Made by a program: the position numbers and the translations under genes. Positions 52,709-62,168 of a stretch of 64,000 nt of DNA are shown piece after piece; positions within the stretch are counted from its first letter, which is position 1, and every line of letters begins with the position of its first letter. The notes beneath the pieces were generated by a model. It was not told the DNA's origin. It did no database searches and saw only the letters and a program-made list of their open reading frames with translations. Origin of the DNA: Haloarcula sp. CBA1129 (GTDB lineage Archaea; Halobacteriota; Halobacteria; Halobacteriales; Haloarculaceae); NCBI RefSeq assembly GCF_008729015.1, contig NZ_RKSM01000003.1, positions 186,001-250,000 on the forward strand, in the 5' to 3' direction.

Positions 52709-52760
52709 TATGTAGCTCCAAATCTACAGCGATCCGGGACAGACCCGTCCGGCAGCTGAC

Positions 52761-54059
52761 CTACAACCGCTCCCAGAGTTCGGCACTCGCATCGCCGACA
52801 GTAGCCATATCCGCACCATCGACTCCGGTGACGCCGGATTTCTGGTCGTACACGGTCTTCCCATCGATAATCGTCCGGGTAACGTCTGCACTGCTTGCAG
52901 CGCTGACGACGTAGTAGGGCGCACTCCCCTCCAACACGGGATTTGGCCCCAGATCCAGCGTGACAAAATCACCGCGTTTGCCGACCTCGATACTTCCAAC
53001 GGCGTCGTCCATCCCTAGTACCGCCGCACTACCAATTGTCGCCCATTCAAGAGCGGTAGCCATGTCGAAGCCGCTCGGGTTGTGTTGCTTGAGTTTGTGG
53101 ATGCCGACGGCCGAACGCATGGTCTCGAACATGTCCGGGTCCCACCCATCGTCACCGAGCCCGATTGTCATCTCGTTGGCTTGCATCGTTTCCACATCAG
53201 CGATACCGACGGCGTTGTTGATGTTGGAATAGGGATTGTGGGCGACGTTGACGTCGTTTTCTGCGAGGATTTCGATCTCGGACTCGGTCGAGTGGACGCA
53301 ATGAGCGGCGATAATCTCGGCGTCGAAAAACCCCATATCCTCAAGCGCCGGCACCGGTCGTTTCCCGTAGTCGGCGATGGATTCGTGTACGTCGACCAGC
53401 CCTTCTTCGAGATGTATCTGGATAGGGCGGTCATCGTCGGTAGCCCGGTTGACGCACTCTTCAACGATATCTTCGGTGTTGGTGAACAGCGTGTGGAGGC
53501 AGTAGTGGCCGGACACGGTGTCATACTGGTCTTCCGCTTCATTGATGAATCGCCGATTTTCCGCGATTCCGTCTCTGGCCTGAGCCTCTGAGTTTCGGGC
53601 CGTTGCCTCGAAGCTAATCATCCCGCGGATCGGCGTCTGTGCGACGCCCTCTGCAACGGCGTCGAGACCGCCCGGCAGCGTGTTTGGCCCGGAGTAGTTG
53701 TCACAGAACGTGGTGACGCCGCTCTGAAGCATCTCCGCACACGACCCCAGTGCTGATAGGCGAGCGTCACGCTCGGTAAACGCCTCGTCGACGTTCCACC
53801 AGATGTCGACGAGCGATTCGTAGAAGCTCTCGGGTTCGGCAGCGAGCGGTGCGCCACGGATCGGCAGCGCGTACATGTGGGTATGGCAGTTCACCAGTCC
53901 CGGGATGACGACTTCGTCAGTAGCATCGATCACGTCAGCGCCCGACGCGTAGCCGTCTTCGATAGCGACGATGTCACCGTCCTCGACGACGACGTGTGCC
54001 TCCGACCGGACCGTGCGCTCATCGTCCATCGTGACGAGCGTCCCTGCGTTCAGTATCAC
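52761..54059 (-). CDS. Amidohydrolase/deaminase (TRZ/ATZ, SsnA-like)
   Basis: A 432-residue metal-dependent hydrolase. Metal ligands: His59 and His61 (NCHTHM), the third His in IQIHLEEG, the fourth in AAHCVHS and the Asp in GLGDDGWD. The N-terminal beta-sandwich and C-terminal ADxxxxD region (KRGDFVTLD) are typical. Members deaminate guanine, adenosine derivatives or similar rings; the IWW-NVDEAFTERD and LGDDGW parts are close to SsnA-like proteins. Divergent from the hydantoinase gene 141 bases away, so both belong to the nucleobase locus. Confidence 0.85.
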   Translation of the reverse strand: MILNAGTLVTMDDERTVRSEAHVVVEDGDIVAIEDGYASGADVIDATDEVVIPGLVNCHTHMYALPIRGAPLAAEPESFYESLVDIWWNVDEAFTERDARLSALGSCAEMLQSGVTTFCDNYSGPNTLPGGLDAVAEGVAQTPIRGMISFEATARNSEAQARDGIAENRRFINEAEDQYDTVSGHYCLHTLFTNTEDIVEECVNRATDDDRPIQIHLEEGLVDVHESIADYGKRPVPALEDMGFFDAEIIAAHCVHSTESEIEILAENDVNVAHNPYSNINNAVGIADVETMQANEMTIGLGDDGWDPDMFETMRSAVGIHKLKQHNPSGFDMATALEWATIGSAAVLGMDDAVGSIEVGKRGDFVTLDLGPNPVLEGSAPYYVVSAASSADVTRTIIDGKTVYDQKSGVTGVDGADMATVGDASAELWERL

Positions 54060-54200
54060 AAGTGGGGGGATACCGGCAGCCGACTAAAAGCTATCCGCCC
54101 CAGAGCGGCCGTAGCAGCCACCATTTCACAACTGACGTGTGCGCCGGATGTGGCGTCTCACACACCAACTGTTTTCCTCTCTCGCCCGGGCCCTACAGGT

Positions 54201-55544
54201 ATGACAGATGTTCACATCAGAGACGCACAGGTGGTGACGGCTCGCGGCGTCCAGCACGGTGAGATTGCGATTACTGACGGCACCATAGACGCCGCTGGTC
54301 CGGCGTCGTCGGTCCCGACTCCCAGTAACCCGGATATCGTCATCGACGCGGACGAGATGGTCGCGATCCCGGGCGCTGTCGACGTGCATACTCATATGCA
54401 CGACGACGAGCTGTTTCCGGACGGAATCGACTTCGCGTCACAGACCGCAAGTGCGGTCGCCGGTGGGGTGACGACAGTCATTGAGTTGCCGACGCAAACA
54501 CCCGTCACAACTCCCGCTGCACTGCAAGAAAAAGCAGCGACGTGTGCGGACCTTGCACACGTCGATTTCGGCCTCGTTGCGGGTAACGTTCAGGAGCCCG
54601 ACATCGACGTGACTGGTATCATGAGCGCTGGCACGGCAGATTTCAAGACGTTCACCGCCGACCCGTACTTGGCAGACGACGAAACCATCGCCAGACTCAT
54701 GCGGCAGGTCGGCGATGCCGGGGGCACGGTTCGCGTCCACTGTGAGACACAGGGACTGCTCGACGACGCGCGGTCGACTATCGACGGCGACGAGCCAGAC
54801 GTGTACATGGACTCACGGCCGCTCGAAGCTGAACTGGACGCGATTTCCCGGGCGTGCTGCTTCGCGGAGTACGCCGACTGCCCGCTGCACGTCGTCCACA
54901 TCTCCAGCGGAAGCGGCGCACGCGAGGCCGCCCGTTTCAATTCGCGAGCGAACGTCCCAGTCACGCTCGAAACCTGCCCGCAGTATCTGGCCTTCTCGAA
55001 GGGCGACGTTGCAGAAAAGGGCCCGTTCCTGAAGGTCAATCCCAGCCTCAAATCCGACGCCGAGCGGGAGCGACTCTGGGACGCAGTTCGAGACGGGACC
55101 ATCGACCTCATCGGCACAGACCACTTCCCGACCTACCGCGAGACGCGCGAAGCCGGCTGGGAGGACATCTGGGAGCCCGACGCCGGCCTCCCGGGCGTCG
55201 AGACGATGGTCGAGTTCCTCGTCAGCGAGGGCGTCCACGAAGGTCGGATTTCGTGGCCGCGACTCCGCGAACTCGTGTGTGCAGCACCGGCCCGGAACGC
55301 CGGTATCTACCCGAAAAAAGGCTCGCTGCAGGTTGGAACAGATGCGGACGTGATGCTCGTCCGGACCGAAGAGTACGAGGTCACCGCCGACGACCACGCG
55401 TTCGTCGGTGGCTGGACGCCATACGAGGGACAGTACTGGAGCGCGCGCGTGGACACTGTCATCGCTGGCGGAGAGGTCGTCGCAACGGACCACAGGGTCC
55501 AGTCAACGGCGGGCCGTGGCCAGTTCTTGGACCGCCCGCTGTAG
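54201..55544 (+). CDS. Cyclic amidohydrolase (hydantoinase/allantoinase/dihydroorotase family)
   Basis: A 447-residue binuclear metalloenzyme. Ligands in order: His63 and His65 (DVHTHMH), the carboxylated Lys149 (ADFKTF), His180 (VRVHCE), His233 (LHVVHISSG) and Asp307 (IGTDHFP). These match D-hydantoinases and allantoinases that open cyclic ureides. The open frame extends far upstream to 53877 but overlaps the divergent gene; 54201 starts right at the conserved domain. With the nearby deaminase and nucleoside importer, a ring-opening step in purine or pyrimidine breakdown is likely. Confidence 0.9.
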   Translation: MTDVHIRDAQVVTARGVQHGEIAITDGTIDAAGPASSVPTPSNPDIVIDADEMVAIPGAVDVHTHMHDDELFPDGIDFASQTASAVAGGVTTVIELPTQTPVTTPAALQEKAATCADLAHVDFGLVAGNVQEPDIDVTGIMSAGTADFKTFTADPYLADDETIARLMRQVGDAGGTVRVHCETQGLLDDARSTIDGDEPDVYMDSRPLEAELDAISRACCFAEYADCPLHVVHISSGSGAREAARFNSRANVPVTLETCPQYLAFSKGDVAEKGPFLKVNPSLKSDAERERLWDAVRDGTIDLIGTDHFPTYRETREAGWEDIWEPDAGLPGVETMVEFLVSEGVHEGRISWPRLRELVCAAPARNAGIYPKKGSLQVGTDADVMLVRTEEYEVTADDHAFVGGWTPYEGQYWSARVDTVIAGGEVVATDHRVQSTAGRGQFLDRPL

Positions 55545-55674
55545 CGGTTTTGGTATCCATCAACCTGATAGATTGTTCACAAATGTATGTGTGGCGTGTG
55601 CGGTCCGTGTGTGGCGGTGTGGCGGCCACGACAGAGGCGGTTCGCCTCACAACCGGGCTGAAGCCGCAGTACGG

Positions 55675-55682
55675 TTTTATAC
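55675..55682 (+). promoter_or_regulatory. TATA box TTTTATAC of the PLP enzyme gene
   Basis: Centred 26 bases before the ATG at 55705, the spacing for a leaderless transcript. It also rules out the longer frame that begins at 55408 inside the hydantoinase gene. Confidence 0.7.
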
Positions 55683-55704
55683 CCGGTTGTACTCAGGATG
55701 TAGT

Positions 55705-56964
55705 ATGGGCATGACGCAAGTCACGACCCTCGAGTGTACACTCTGTGGGGCGGAGTACGACCCGAACCAGATCATCTACACCTGTCCCGAACACGAGGGC
55801 GTGAAGGGCATTCTCGAAGTAACGTACGACTACGACGCTATCGACGACGCGTTCGACGGCGACCTCGGCGGACCGATTGCGAGCCAATGGAAGTACGAGG
55901 CGTTTCTCCCGGTCGCGTCGGACGCCGACATCGTGACGCTCAACGAGGGCGGGACGGACCTCTTCGACGCGCCGAACCTCAGCGAGGCGCTGGGCGTCGA
56001 GACGCTCGTCAAAGACGACGGACGAAACCCGACGGGGTGTTTCAAGGACCGCGCCAGCGCTATCGCCGTCACGAAAGCCAAACACGCCGGCCGCGACATC
56101 ATCACCTGCGCCTCGACGGGCAACGCCGCCGCGTCGCTATCGGGCTATGCCGCCCGCGGTGGGATGGACTGTCGGATCTTCGTCCCCGGTGACGCCCCGA
56201 CGGGCAAGCTCGCACAGCCGCTGGTCTACGGTGCGGACGTACTCGCTGTCAACGGCAGCTACGACGAAGCCTACGACCTCAGCGTCGAAGTGACCGAGAA
56301 GTACGGCTGGTACAACCGCAACGCCGCCATCAATCCCTTTCAGGTCGAGGGCAAGCGCACGGTCGGCCACGAACTCGCCGACCAGTCTATCGCCCGTGGC
56401 CACGTCCCGGACTGGGTCGTGTTCTCGATGGGTGACGGCTGTACCATCGCCGGGGCTTGGAAGGGGTTCAAGGAGTTCTACGACATGGGCTACGTCGAGG
56501 GCCACCCCAAAATGCTGGGCGTTCAGGCCGAAGGGGCGTCAGCCATCCACGACGCCTTCCACGACCACGACGACGTCGACGACATCGCCGAGACGCTGGC
56601 CGACTCCATCGCGGTCGGTCGACCGCGAAACACCGTCAAGGCCTGCCGGGCGCTCGAACAGAGCGGCGGAACCGCGCTGCTGGTCTCCGACGACGAGATT
56701 TTAGAAGCCGAGAAACTGCTGGGCAGCACCGAGGGCATCTACTCCGAGCCGGCGGGCGCGACGCCCGTCGCCGGCGTCCGAACCGCACTCGACCGCGGTA
56801 TCATCGAACAAGACGAAACGGTCGTCGTGGTGTCCACCGGCTTCGGCCTGAAAGACACGAAAAGCGCCGAGAAGGCGACCGGCGGCGTCGACAGGATCGA
56901 CCCTGAAATCACGGAAGTCGAGCGCCTGTACGGCACAGCAGCGGAGGCCGCGGCCGACGACTGA
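55705..56964 (+). CDS. Threonine synthase-like PLP-dependent enzyme
   Basis: A 419-residue fold-type II PLP enzyme. An N-terminal zinc-ribbon-like segment (Cys11, Cys14, Cys27) precedes the catalytic part with PLP Lys114 in NPTGCFKDRAS, the phosphate loop CASTGNAAASLSGYAARGG and VFSMGDGCTIAGAWKGFKEF. This matches archaeal threonine synthases, though some relatives are diaminobutyrate or cysteate enzymes. Position beside catabolic amidohydrolases is unusual for threonine biosynthesis, so a paralog with a different beta-replacement or lyase role is possible. Leaderless start; separate promoter. Confidence 0.87.
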   Translation: MGMTQVTTLECTLCGAEYDPNQIIYTCPEHEGVKGILEVTYDYDAIDDAFDGDLGGPIASQWKYEAFLPVASDADIVTLNEGGTDLFDAPNLSEALGVETLVKDDGRNPTGCFKDRASAIAVTKAKHAGRDIITCASTGNAAASLSGYAARGGMDCRIFVPGDAPTGKLAQPLVYGADVLAVNGSYDEAYDLSVEVTEKYGWYNRNAAINPFQVEGKRTVGHELADQSIARGHVPDWVVFSMGDGCTIAGAWKGFKEFYDMGYVEGHPKMLGVQAEGASAIHDAFHDHDDVDDIAETLADSIAVGRPRNTVKACRALEQSGGTALLVSDDEILEAEKLLGSTEGIYSEPAGATPVAGVRTALDRGIIEQDETVVVVSTGFGLKDTKSAEKATGGVDRIDPEITEVERLYGTAAEAAADD

Positions 56965-56982
56965 GGGGCGGTCCAGAACAGC

Positions 56983-58017
56983 TTACAGGTAGCCGTCGGC
57001 GAACTCGTCTATCATCAATCGCCGGTCGTCGCCCAGCGGATAGAGAATCGGACACTGACAGCCCGTTTCTGCGTACTCGCGGACCTTCTCGCGGCACTGT
57101 TCGGGCGTCCCGCTGGCGGTGAGCTTGTGGACCACGTCGTCCGGGATGAGGTGCATCCCCTTCTCGATGTCCTCGTGGTCGGCCGGCCAGCCGCCGATGG
57201 TCTCGCCTACCTCGTCGATGAGGTCCTGACTGACGCCGCTGGCTTTCATGATGTGCGGTTGCTGACCGAGATACTGGGTGATGAGTTCACGTGCGTTGTC
57301 CAGTGCTTGCTCCTCGTCGTGGTCCATCGAGCAGACGACGAGTTGGGGTCGGTCGATGTCCTCCAGCGAGCGGTCGCCGCGTTCCGCCCCAGTCTCCAGT
57401 GCGTCGAGGGCCTTCTCGTTGTACTCGGGGCTGACGAGGTAGTTCAACAGCGCGCCGTCGGCGAAGTGCCCGGTGAGTTCCAGCATCTTGAACCCGGTCC
57501 CGCCGACGTAGACGGGCACGGTTCGTGGCCCGTCGTCGCCGTGGACCACGTCCAGTTCCACGTCCCGCATCTGGACGAACTCCCCGTCGTAGGTGACGTT
57601 CTCCATGTCAAGCAGGTCCTGTGTCACCTCGACACACTCGCGCATCGCCCGCAGTGCGCCACTGCGGTCGATGCCGACTTTCTCGGCCAGCGGGTCCCAC
57701 CAAGCCCCGATGCCGCACATGATCCGGTCCGGCCCGGCGAGTTCCTCCAGCGTGCTCATCGACTGCGCGATCAGCGCCGCGTTGCGCGTCCAATTATTGA
57801 TGACCCCGGTCCCGAGTTTGATGTCGTCGGTGACAGCGGCGTACGCGCCGAGCGGGGAGACAGCATCGCGTGCGAGCCGCGATTCGGCCTGCCAGATTTC
57901 GTCGATGCCCTGCTGCTCCGCGTACTGCACGAGTTCCACGTTCTCTTCAAGCGAGTGTTTATCTTGCAAGTAGATACCGACACGGTCGCCTCTCTCGAAG
58001 ACCTGATTGGCGCTCAT
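56983..58017 (-). CDS. LLM class flavin/F420-dependent oxidoreductase (Mer-like)
   Basis: A 344-residue luciferase-family barrel: RVGIYLQDKHSLEENVELVQYAEQQGIDEIWQAESRLARDA at the start, IKLGTGVINNWTRNAALIAQSMSTLEEL, RIMCGIGAWW and PVYVGGTGFKMLELTGHFADGALL. These features match Mer (methylene-H4MPT reductase)-like and F420-dependent members rather than bacterial luciferase. It converges on the PLP gene 19 bases away. A TATA-like element at 58043-58052 supports the leaderless start at 58017. Could oxidise a nucleobase or its product; unproven. Confidence 0.88.
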   Translation of the reverse strand: MSANQVFERGDRVGIYLQDKHSLEENVELVQYAEQQGIDEIWQAESRLARDAVSPLGAYAAVTDDIKLGTGVINNWTRNAALIAQSMSTLEELAGPDRIMCGIGAWWDPLAEKVGIDRSGALRAMRECVEVTQDLLDMENVTYDGEFVQMRDVELDVVHGDDGPRTVPVYVGGTGFKMLELTGHFADGALLNYLVSPEYNEKALDALETGAERGDRSLEDIDRPQLVVCSMDHDEEQALDNARELITQYLGQQPHIMKASGVSQDLIDEVGETIGGWPADHEDIEKGMHLIPDDVVHKLTASGTPEQCREKVREYAETGCQCPILYPLGDDRRLMIDEFADGYL

Positions 58018-58106
58018 GAGACATGCTGAGTTCTCCGAATATGGATAAATAGATTTGCCACACACACGGTCTGTGGGAGGTGTGGCCGTTGGTTTCGGAC
58101 GGCCCG

Positions 58107-59099
58107 CTAGTCCGTCTCGCGGCTGTATGACTGCAACAGCGCCGAGGGGACCGCGAGTTGGTCGCTCTTGGTCCGGATGACGGCGTAGGCCAGTACGATA
58201 ATCGTCGCCAGATACGGGTACGTCCCCATGATCTGTGGCGTCATGAGGAACTCGACGACGGGATTGATAACACCCGCGAGTGGCGCGTCGGGGCCAAGCG
58301 TCAGCGAGATGGACTGCGAACGGATCTGGAGCGCGTCAAGCAGGCCGAACAGGTAGGCCCCGACCAGCATCCGACGGGGCCGCCACTGCGCGAAGATGAC
58401 CAGCGCGACGGCGATCCAGCCCCGGCCCGCGGTCATCCCGGGCACCCAGAGCTGGGAAAAGGCTAGCGAGAGGTGTGCCCCAGCCGCGCCGGCGAACCCG
58501 CCGCCGATGAGCACCGCCAGATACCGCAGCCGGAACACGGACACGCCCATCGTGTCCGCCATCTCGGGGTCCTCGCCGACGGCGATCATCTCCAGCCCGA
58601 GGTTCGAGTGGTACAGGAAGTACCAGACCACGACCAGCAGGCCGAGCGCGAGGTAGTCCGTCGCCGTGCTTCGGAAGAACGCCTCACCGATGACCGGAAT
58701 CCCGACAAGGTACTGCCCGACGAGCGGGAGCGTCATCTGCGGGAAGCCGTCGATTGACTCCTCGACCCAACCAGAGCCGAAAAACGTCGTGAGACCGGTT
58801 CCAAGCAGCGTCAGCATGACGCCGCTGATGACCTGATTCGACTTCAGCGTGATACAGAGGAAGGCATGAACCAGCGCCAGCACCATCCCGAGGAGGATGC
58901 CGACGCCGAACCCGAGCCAGTGGCTCCCCGTCACGACGGTAGTGATGAACCCACCGAGCGCGCCGACGAGCATCATCCCCTCGACGCCGAGGTTGAGGAC
59001 GCCCGCCCGCTCGCTGATGAGTTCCCCCATCCCGGCGAGCAGGAGCACCGTCGCCGCCTGAACGGTCGCATCGAGCAGGCCGGCGATGAAGCTCACCAT
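58107..59099 (-). CDS. Nucleoside ABC transporter permease, second subunit
   Basis: A 330-residue integral membrane protein with about nine to ten helices, from the BPD_transp_2 family (NupQ/YufQ, BmpC-associated). Typical segments: AGMGELISERAGVLNLGVEGMMLVGAL, TLKSNQVISGVMLTLLGTGL and FAGAAGAHLSLAFSQLWVPGMTAGRGWIAVALVIFAQW. It overlaps the upstream permease by one base. Together with the other permease, the ATPase and BMP lipoproteins it forms a nucleoside importer. Confidence 0.9.
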   Translation of the reverse strand: MVSFIAGLLDATVQAATVLLLAGMGELISERAGVLNLGVEGMMLVGALGGFITTVVTGSHWLGFGVGILLGMVLALVHAFLCITLKSNQVISGVMLTLLGTGLTTFFGSGWVEESIDGFPQMTLPLVGQYLVGIPVIGEAFFRSTATDYLALGLLVVVWYFLYHSNLGLEMIAVGEDPEMADTMGVSVFRLRYLAVLIGGGFAGAAGAHLSLAFSQLWVPGMTAGRGWIAVALVIFAQWRPRRMLVGAYLFGLLDALQIRSQSISLTLGPDAPLAGVINPVVEFLMTPQIMGTYPYLATIIVLAYAVIRTKSDQLAVPSALLQSYSRETD

Positions 59100-60199
59100 C
59101 AGTCGTCACCCCGCTGTGGCCGGGCCGGCGTCTCCGCCGGTCCGCGCGTGATGTCAATGCCGACCCGGTAGCTCTTGAAGAACTCCGCGGTGATGAGGAA
59201 GAGAATGACCAGCGCCTGAATGATTTCGACCAGTGCCGCAGGCACGCCGAAGGCGACTTCCATGCTCGATCCGCCGACGAACAGCACGGCGAAAAACAGC
59301 CCCGCGAGCATCACCTTGAGCGCGCTGTTGCGGCCGAGGAGTGCAATCGGAATGGCGGTGAAGCCGTATCCGGGTTCAAATCCGGCGCGGTATCGACCCT
59401 GTGCGCCAGCGATTTCGCTGATACCGCCCATGGCGGCGAACGCACCCCCGACGACGAACACCAAGAGGTACACGTAGAACTTGCTCATCCCCGCCTGCTG
59501 TGCGGCCTCGTGGTTCGATCCGACGAAGGTGATTTCGAACCCGAGTCGCGTTCTCGTCATCAGGACGTAGGTCACTCCGACCATCGCGACGGCAGCGAGC
59601 AGGCCGGCGTGGATCCCGCTGACCAGTTCCGGAATCGTCGCGGCCTCGGAGAACCGCTCCGACTGCGGGAAGTTCCCGGTGCCGCCCTGCATCGGCCCCC
59701 GGAGCAGGTAGCTCTGGAGTTCGAGCGCGACGAACGTCAGCAGTAGCGAGGTAATGATCTCGTTGACGTCCCACTTTGCGCGAAGGTAGGCCGGAATGCC
59801 CGCCCAGATACCGCCAGCCGCGGCTGCGGCAACGAACATCAACGGGATCAGTGCCAGACCCGGGAGCGAGACGTTCAGTCCGATCCAAGTCCCAGCGAGC
59901 GCACCGGCGACGAGTTGCCCCTCGGCACCGATGTTGAACAGCCCCGCTTTCAGCGGGAGATACACCGCAAGGCCCGTGAGAATCAGCGGTACCGCCTTCG
60001 TCAGCGTCTCGGTCAGGCCGAACTCGGTAACGAGCGTGTCGACGAACATCGTTGCGTACGCCGCGACGGGATTTACGCCGAGGACGACCAGTGCGATGGC
60101 GCTCACCGCTAGCGCGGCCAGTACGGTGAACACAGGCGTCCCGTAGGCCAGCCAGACGGGAATATCCTCGCGCGCATCGACGTTTACTGCGACATTCAT
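59099..60199 (-). CDS. Nucleoside ABC transporter permease, first subunit
   Basis: A 366-residue BPD_transp_2 permease (NupP/YufP type). Characteristic: PLILTGLAVYLPLKAGLFNIGAEGQLVAGALAGTWIGL, WDVNEIITSLLLTFVALELQSYLLRGPM and GNSALKVMLAGLFFAVLFVGG near the end. About ten helices. It overlaps the ATPase gene at 60199 and the second permease at 59099 by one base each, so the three are one operon. Confidence 0.9.
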   Translation of the reverse strand: MNVAVNVDAREDIPVWLAYGTPVFTVLAALAVSAIALVVLGVNPVAAYATMFVDTLVTEFGLTETLTKAVPLILTGLAVYLPLKAGLFNIGAEGQLVAGALAGTWIGLNVSLPGLALIPLMFVAAAAAGGIWAGIPAYLRAKWDVNEIITSLLLTFVALELQSYLLRGPMQGGTGNFPQSERFSEAATIPELVSGIHAGLLAAVAMVGVTYVLMTRTRLGFEITFVGSNHEAAQQAGMSKFYVYLLVFVVGGAFAAMGGISEIAGAQGRYRAGFEPGYGFTAIPIALLGRNSALKVMLAGLFFAVLFVGGSSMEVAFGVPAALVEIIQALVILFLITAEFFKSYRVGIDITRGPAETPARPQRGDD

Positions 60200-61860
60200 C
60201 AGCTCTCACTCTCCTGTGTGACGCCGGACTGTGGCGTCGACGCGACCGTCTCGCCGTCGTCGTCACCACCGCCGGTCATCTCTAGACCGATTCGTTCACG
60301 GTCGGCCTCGGCCGGTGTCGTTTCGTAGACGAACTTACCCTCGTAGACGACAAAGATTCTGTCGCTCAGGTCGAATATCTCGTCCAAGTCCTCCGAGAGG
60401 AGGATGATACCGGTGCCTGCCTTCCGCTGTTCGAGCAGGGTCTCCCTGATGAACTCGATGGCCCCGACATCGACGCCACGGGTCGGCTGGTTCGCGATAA
60501 GTAGGTCCGGGTCGCGGTATATCTCTCGGGCCAAGATGAGCTTCTGGAGATTCCCCCCGGAGAGGTCGCCGGCGTTGGTCTCAGTCACGTCGCTGACACC
60601 GCGGACATCGAACTCCTCGACCAGTGTTTCGGCGTAGTCACGGAGTTCTCCGTAGTCTAGGAACGGCCGGTCGCCGAACCGGCCGTCTCTGAAGTCCTTC
60701 ATCGTGGCGTTGTGCATCACCGAGAGATCCTCGGCACAGCCGTACCGGAGCCGGTCTTCGGGGACGAACGAGACGCCGCTGTCGACGAACGTCTTCGGTT
60801 TCGCGCCGGTGATGTCCTCGCCGCCGACCACTAGCTCGCCGGCGGTCACGTCCCGGATGCCGGCCATGACCTCAGCCAGTTCCTTCTGGCCGTTGCCGCT
60901 TACACCTGCGATACCGACGATTTCGCCCTGTCGGACCGTCAGGTCGACGCCGGAGAGAGCCTCGATACCGCGGTCGTCGTCGGCCTCGACTCCGCGTGCA
61001 CGCAACACCGGGTCGCCGAGATCGACCGCTTCCCTGTCGATTTCGAACAGGACTTCGCGGCCGACCATCATCTCCGCGAGGTCCGCCCGGGAGACCGAGG
61101 ACACCTCGGCAGTACCGACGTTTTGCCCCTCCCGGAGCACCGTCACCCGGTCGACGATGGCGTCGACCTCGGTGAGTTTGTGCGTGATGAAGATTATCGA
61201 AAGACCCTCGTCGGTTAGCCGTTCGAGCGAGTCGAAGAGCCGCTCAGCCTCGGTCGGCGTGAGGACCGCCGTCGGTTCGTCGAGAATCAGGAGGTCGACA
61301 TCCCGGTACAGCGCCTTGAGTATCTCGACGCGCTGTTGCTGGCCCACGTCGAGTTCCCAGATCTTCGCGCTCACGTCGATGTCGAACCCGTACTGGTCCG
61401 CCAGATCCTGAATCTGCTGCTCGGGAACGTCGAGCCCGAGCGAGAACTGGCCGGCGAGCGACTGGACGAGGCTGTTGTTCCGAACCGCCGCTGGCAGCCA
61501 GCTGTCCTCGGCATCGCTGCGGAACACTGTGGCCGGTTCACGCTCGCCGAGTACGACGTTCTCAGCGACGGTGAGGCGTGGTATCAGCATGAAATGCTGG
61601 TGGACCATCCCGATGCCGGCATCGATGGCGTCCTGTGGCGACTCCAGATCGAGTCGCTCGCCGTCGAGATAGATATCGCCGTCGTCCTGCGAATAGAGCC
61701 CGTACAGAATCTTCATCAGCGTACTTTTTCCCGCACCGTTTTCGCCAAGGAGGCCGTGGATTTCCCCGCGCTCGACGGAGAGGTCGACATGGTCGTTGGC
61801 GACGACCCCGGGGAACTCCTTCAGAATCCCCTCCATCCTGAGCGTGGTGTGTTCGGACAT
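60199..61860 (-). CDS. Nucleoside ABC transporter ATP-binding protein (two ATPase domains)
   Basis: A 553-residue protein of the BmpB/NupO/RbsA type with two fused ATPase domains. Domain 1 has Walker A GLLGENGAGKST, signature-like VGQQQRVEILKAL and Walker B DLLILDEPT. Domain 2 has a degenerate Walker A (GIAGVSGNGQKEL), signature LSGGNLQKLILAREI and Walker B-like DLLIANQPT. That asymmetry is normal for this family, where one site does most hydrolysis. First gene of the operon reading 61860 to 58107; the lipoprotein genes are divergent. Confidence 0.92.
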   Translation of the reverse strand: MSEHTTLRMEGILKEFPGVVANDHVDLSVERGEIHGLLGENGAGKSTLMKILYGLYSQDDGDIYLDGERLDLESPQDAIDAGIGMVHQHFMLIPRLTVAENVVLGEREPATVFRSDAEDSWLPAAVRNNSLVQSLAGQFSLGLDVPEQQIQDLADQYGFDIDVSAKIWELDVGQQQRVEILKALYRDVDLLILDEPTAVLTPTEAERLFDSLERLTDEGLSIIFITHKLTEVDAIVDRVTVLREGQNVGTAEVSSVSRADLAEMMVGREVLFEIDREAVDLGDPVLRARGVEADDDRGIEALSGVDLTVRQGEIVGIAGVSGNGQKELAEVMAGIRDVTAGELVVGGEDITGAKPKTFVDSGVSFVPEDRLRYGCAEDLSVMHNATMKDFRDGRFGDRPFLDYGELRDYAETLVEEFDVRGVSDVTETNAGDLSGGNLQKLILAREIYRDPDLLIANQPTRGVDVGAIEFIRETLLEQRKAGTGIILLSEDLDEIFDLSDRIFVVYEGKFVYETTPAEADRERIGLEMTGGGDDDGETVASTPQSGVTQESES

Positions 61861-62168
61861 GCTCTCTGATCTTGGCCGGGTATCAACAATGTAGTGGCAT
61901 AATTGTTTCCAAAGGTAGCCATATTCGCCGTCCAGAACGGGAAATGCCGGACATTTGCCAAGTATCAGTTGTGGTGTGTTACTGTCCGTTGTGGATCTGG
62001 GTTCCGTCTGTCGGCACTAGCAATAGTATGAACATATGATCCATATAATTGCCAGATGGTACTATATTATCCCATTTCTATAGCGTATATTTGAATGATA
62101 ACGCAGAGAAAGCTGCGTTAACGGAACGATTTAAGTAATTGTTTCTGCAATGGCTACCCGGTTAGTGA
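61861..62168. other. 308-bp divergent promoter region between ABC operon and BMP lipoproteins
   Basis: No gene. AT-rich, with a perfect 22-bp palindrome at 62099-62120 and a TATA-like GATTTAAGTAATT at about 62128-62140, about 35 bases before the lipoprotein ATG. The palindrome just upstream of this element may bind an activator or repressor of nucleobase uptake. Confidence 0.5.
62099..62120. promoter_or_regulatory. Palindrome TAACGCAG-N6-CTGCGTTA
   Basis: Eight-base perfect arms and a six-base spacer, about ten bases upstream of the TATA-like element of the first BMP lipoprotein gene. Probable operator for the nucleoside uptake genes; it could serve both directions. Confidence 0.55.

Larger units (their letters stand above)
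52456..52760. other. About 300-bp AT-rich intergenic region with three palindromes
   Basis: No gene. Contains three inverted repeats with ACAC/GTGT arms (52563-52593, 52619-52635, 52686-52708) and AT-rich spacers, lying after the stop of the amidohydrolase (reading the minus strand) and upstream of the HTH protein gene. Read on the minus strand the repeats at 52708-52686 and 52635-52619 can form hairpins followed by short AT-rich runs, so terminator or operator function are both possible. Confidence 0.45.

Noticed and set aside
59370-59390. GGTTCAAATCC-like tRNA T-loop
   Set aside because: It lies inside a permease gene in frame; no cloverleaf arms or CCA end fit around it.
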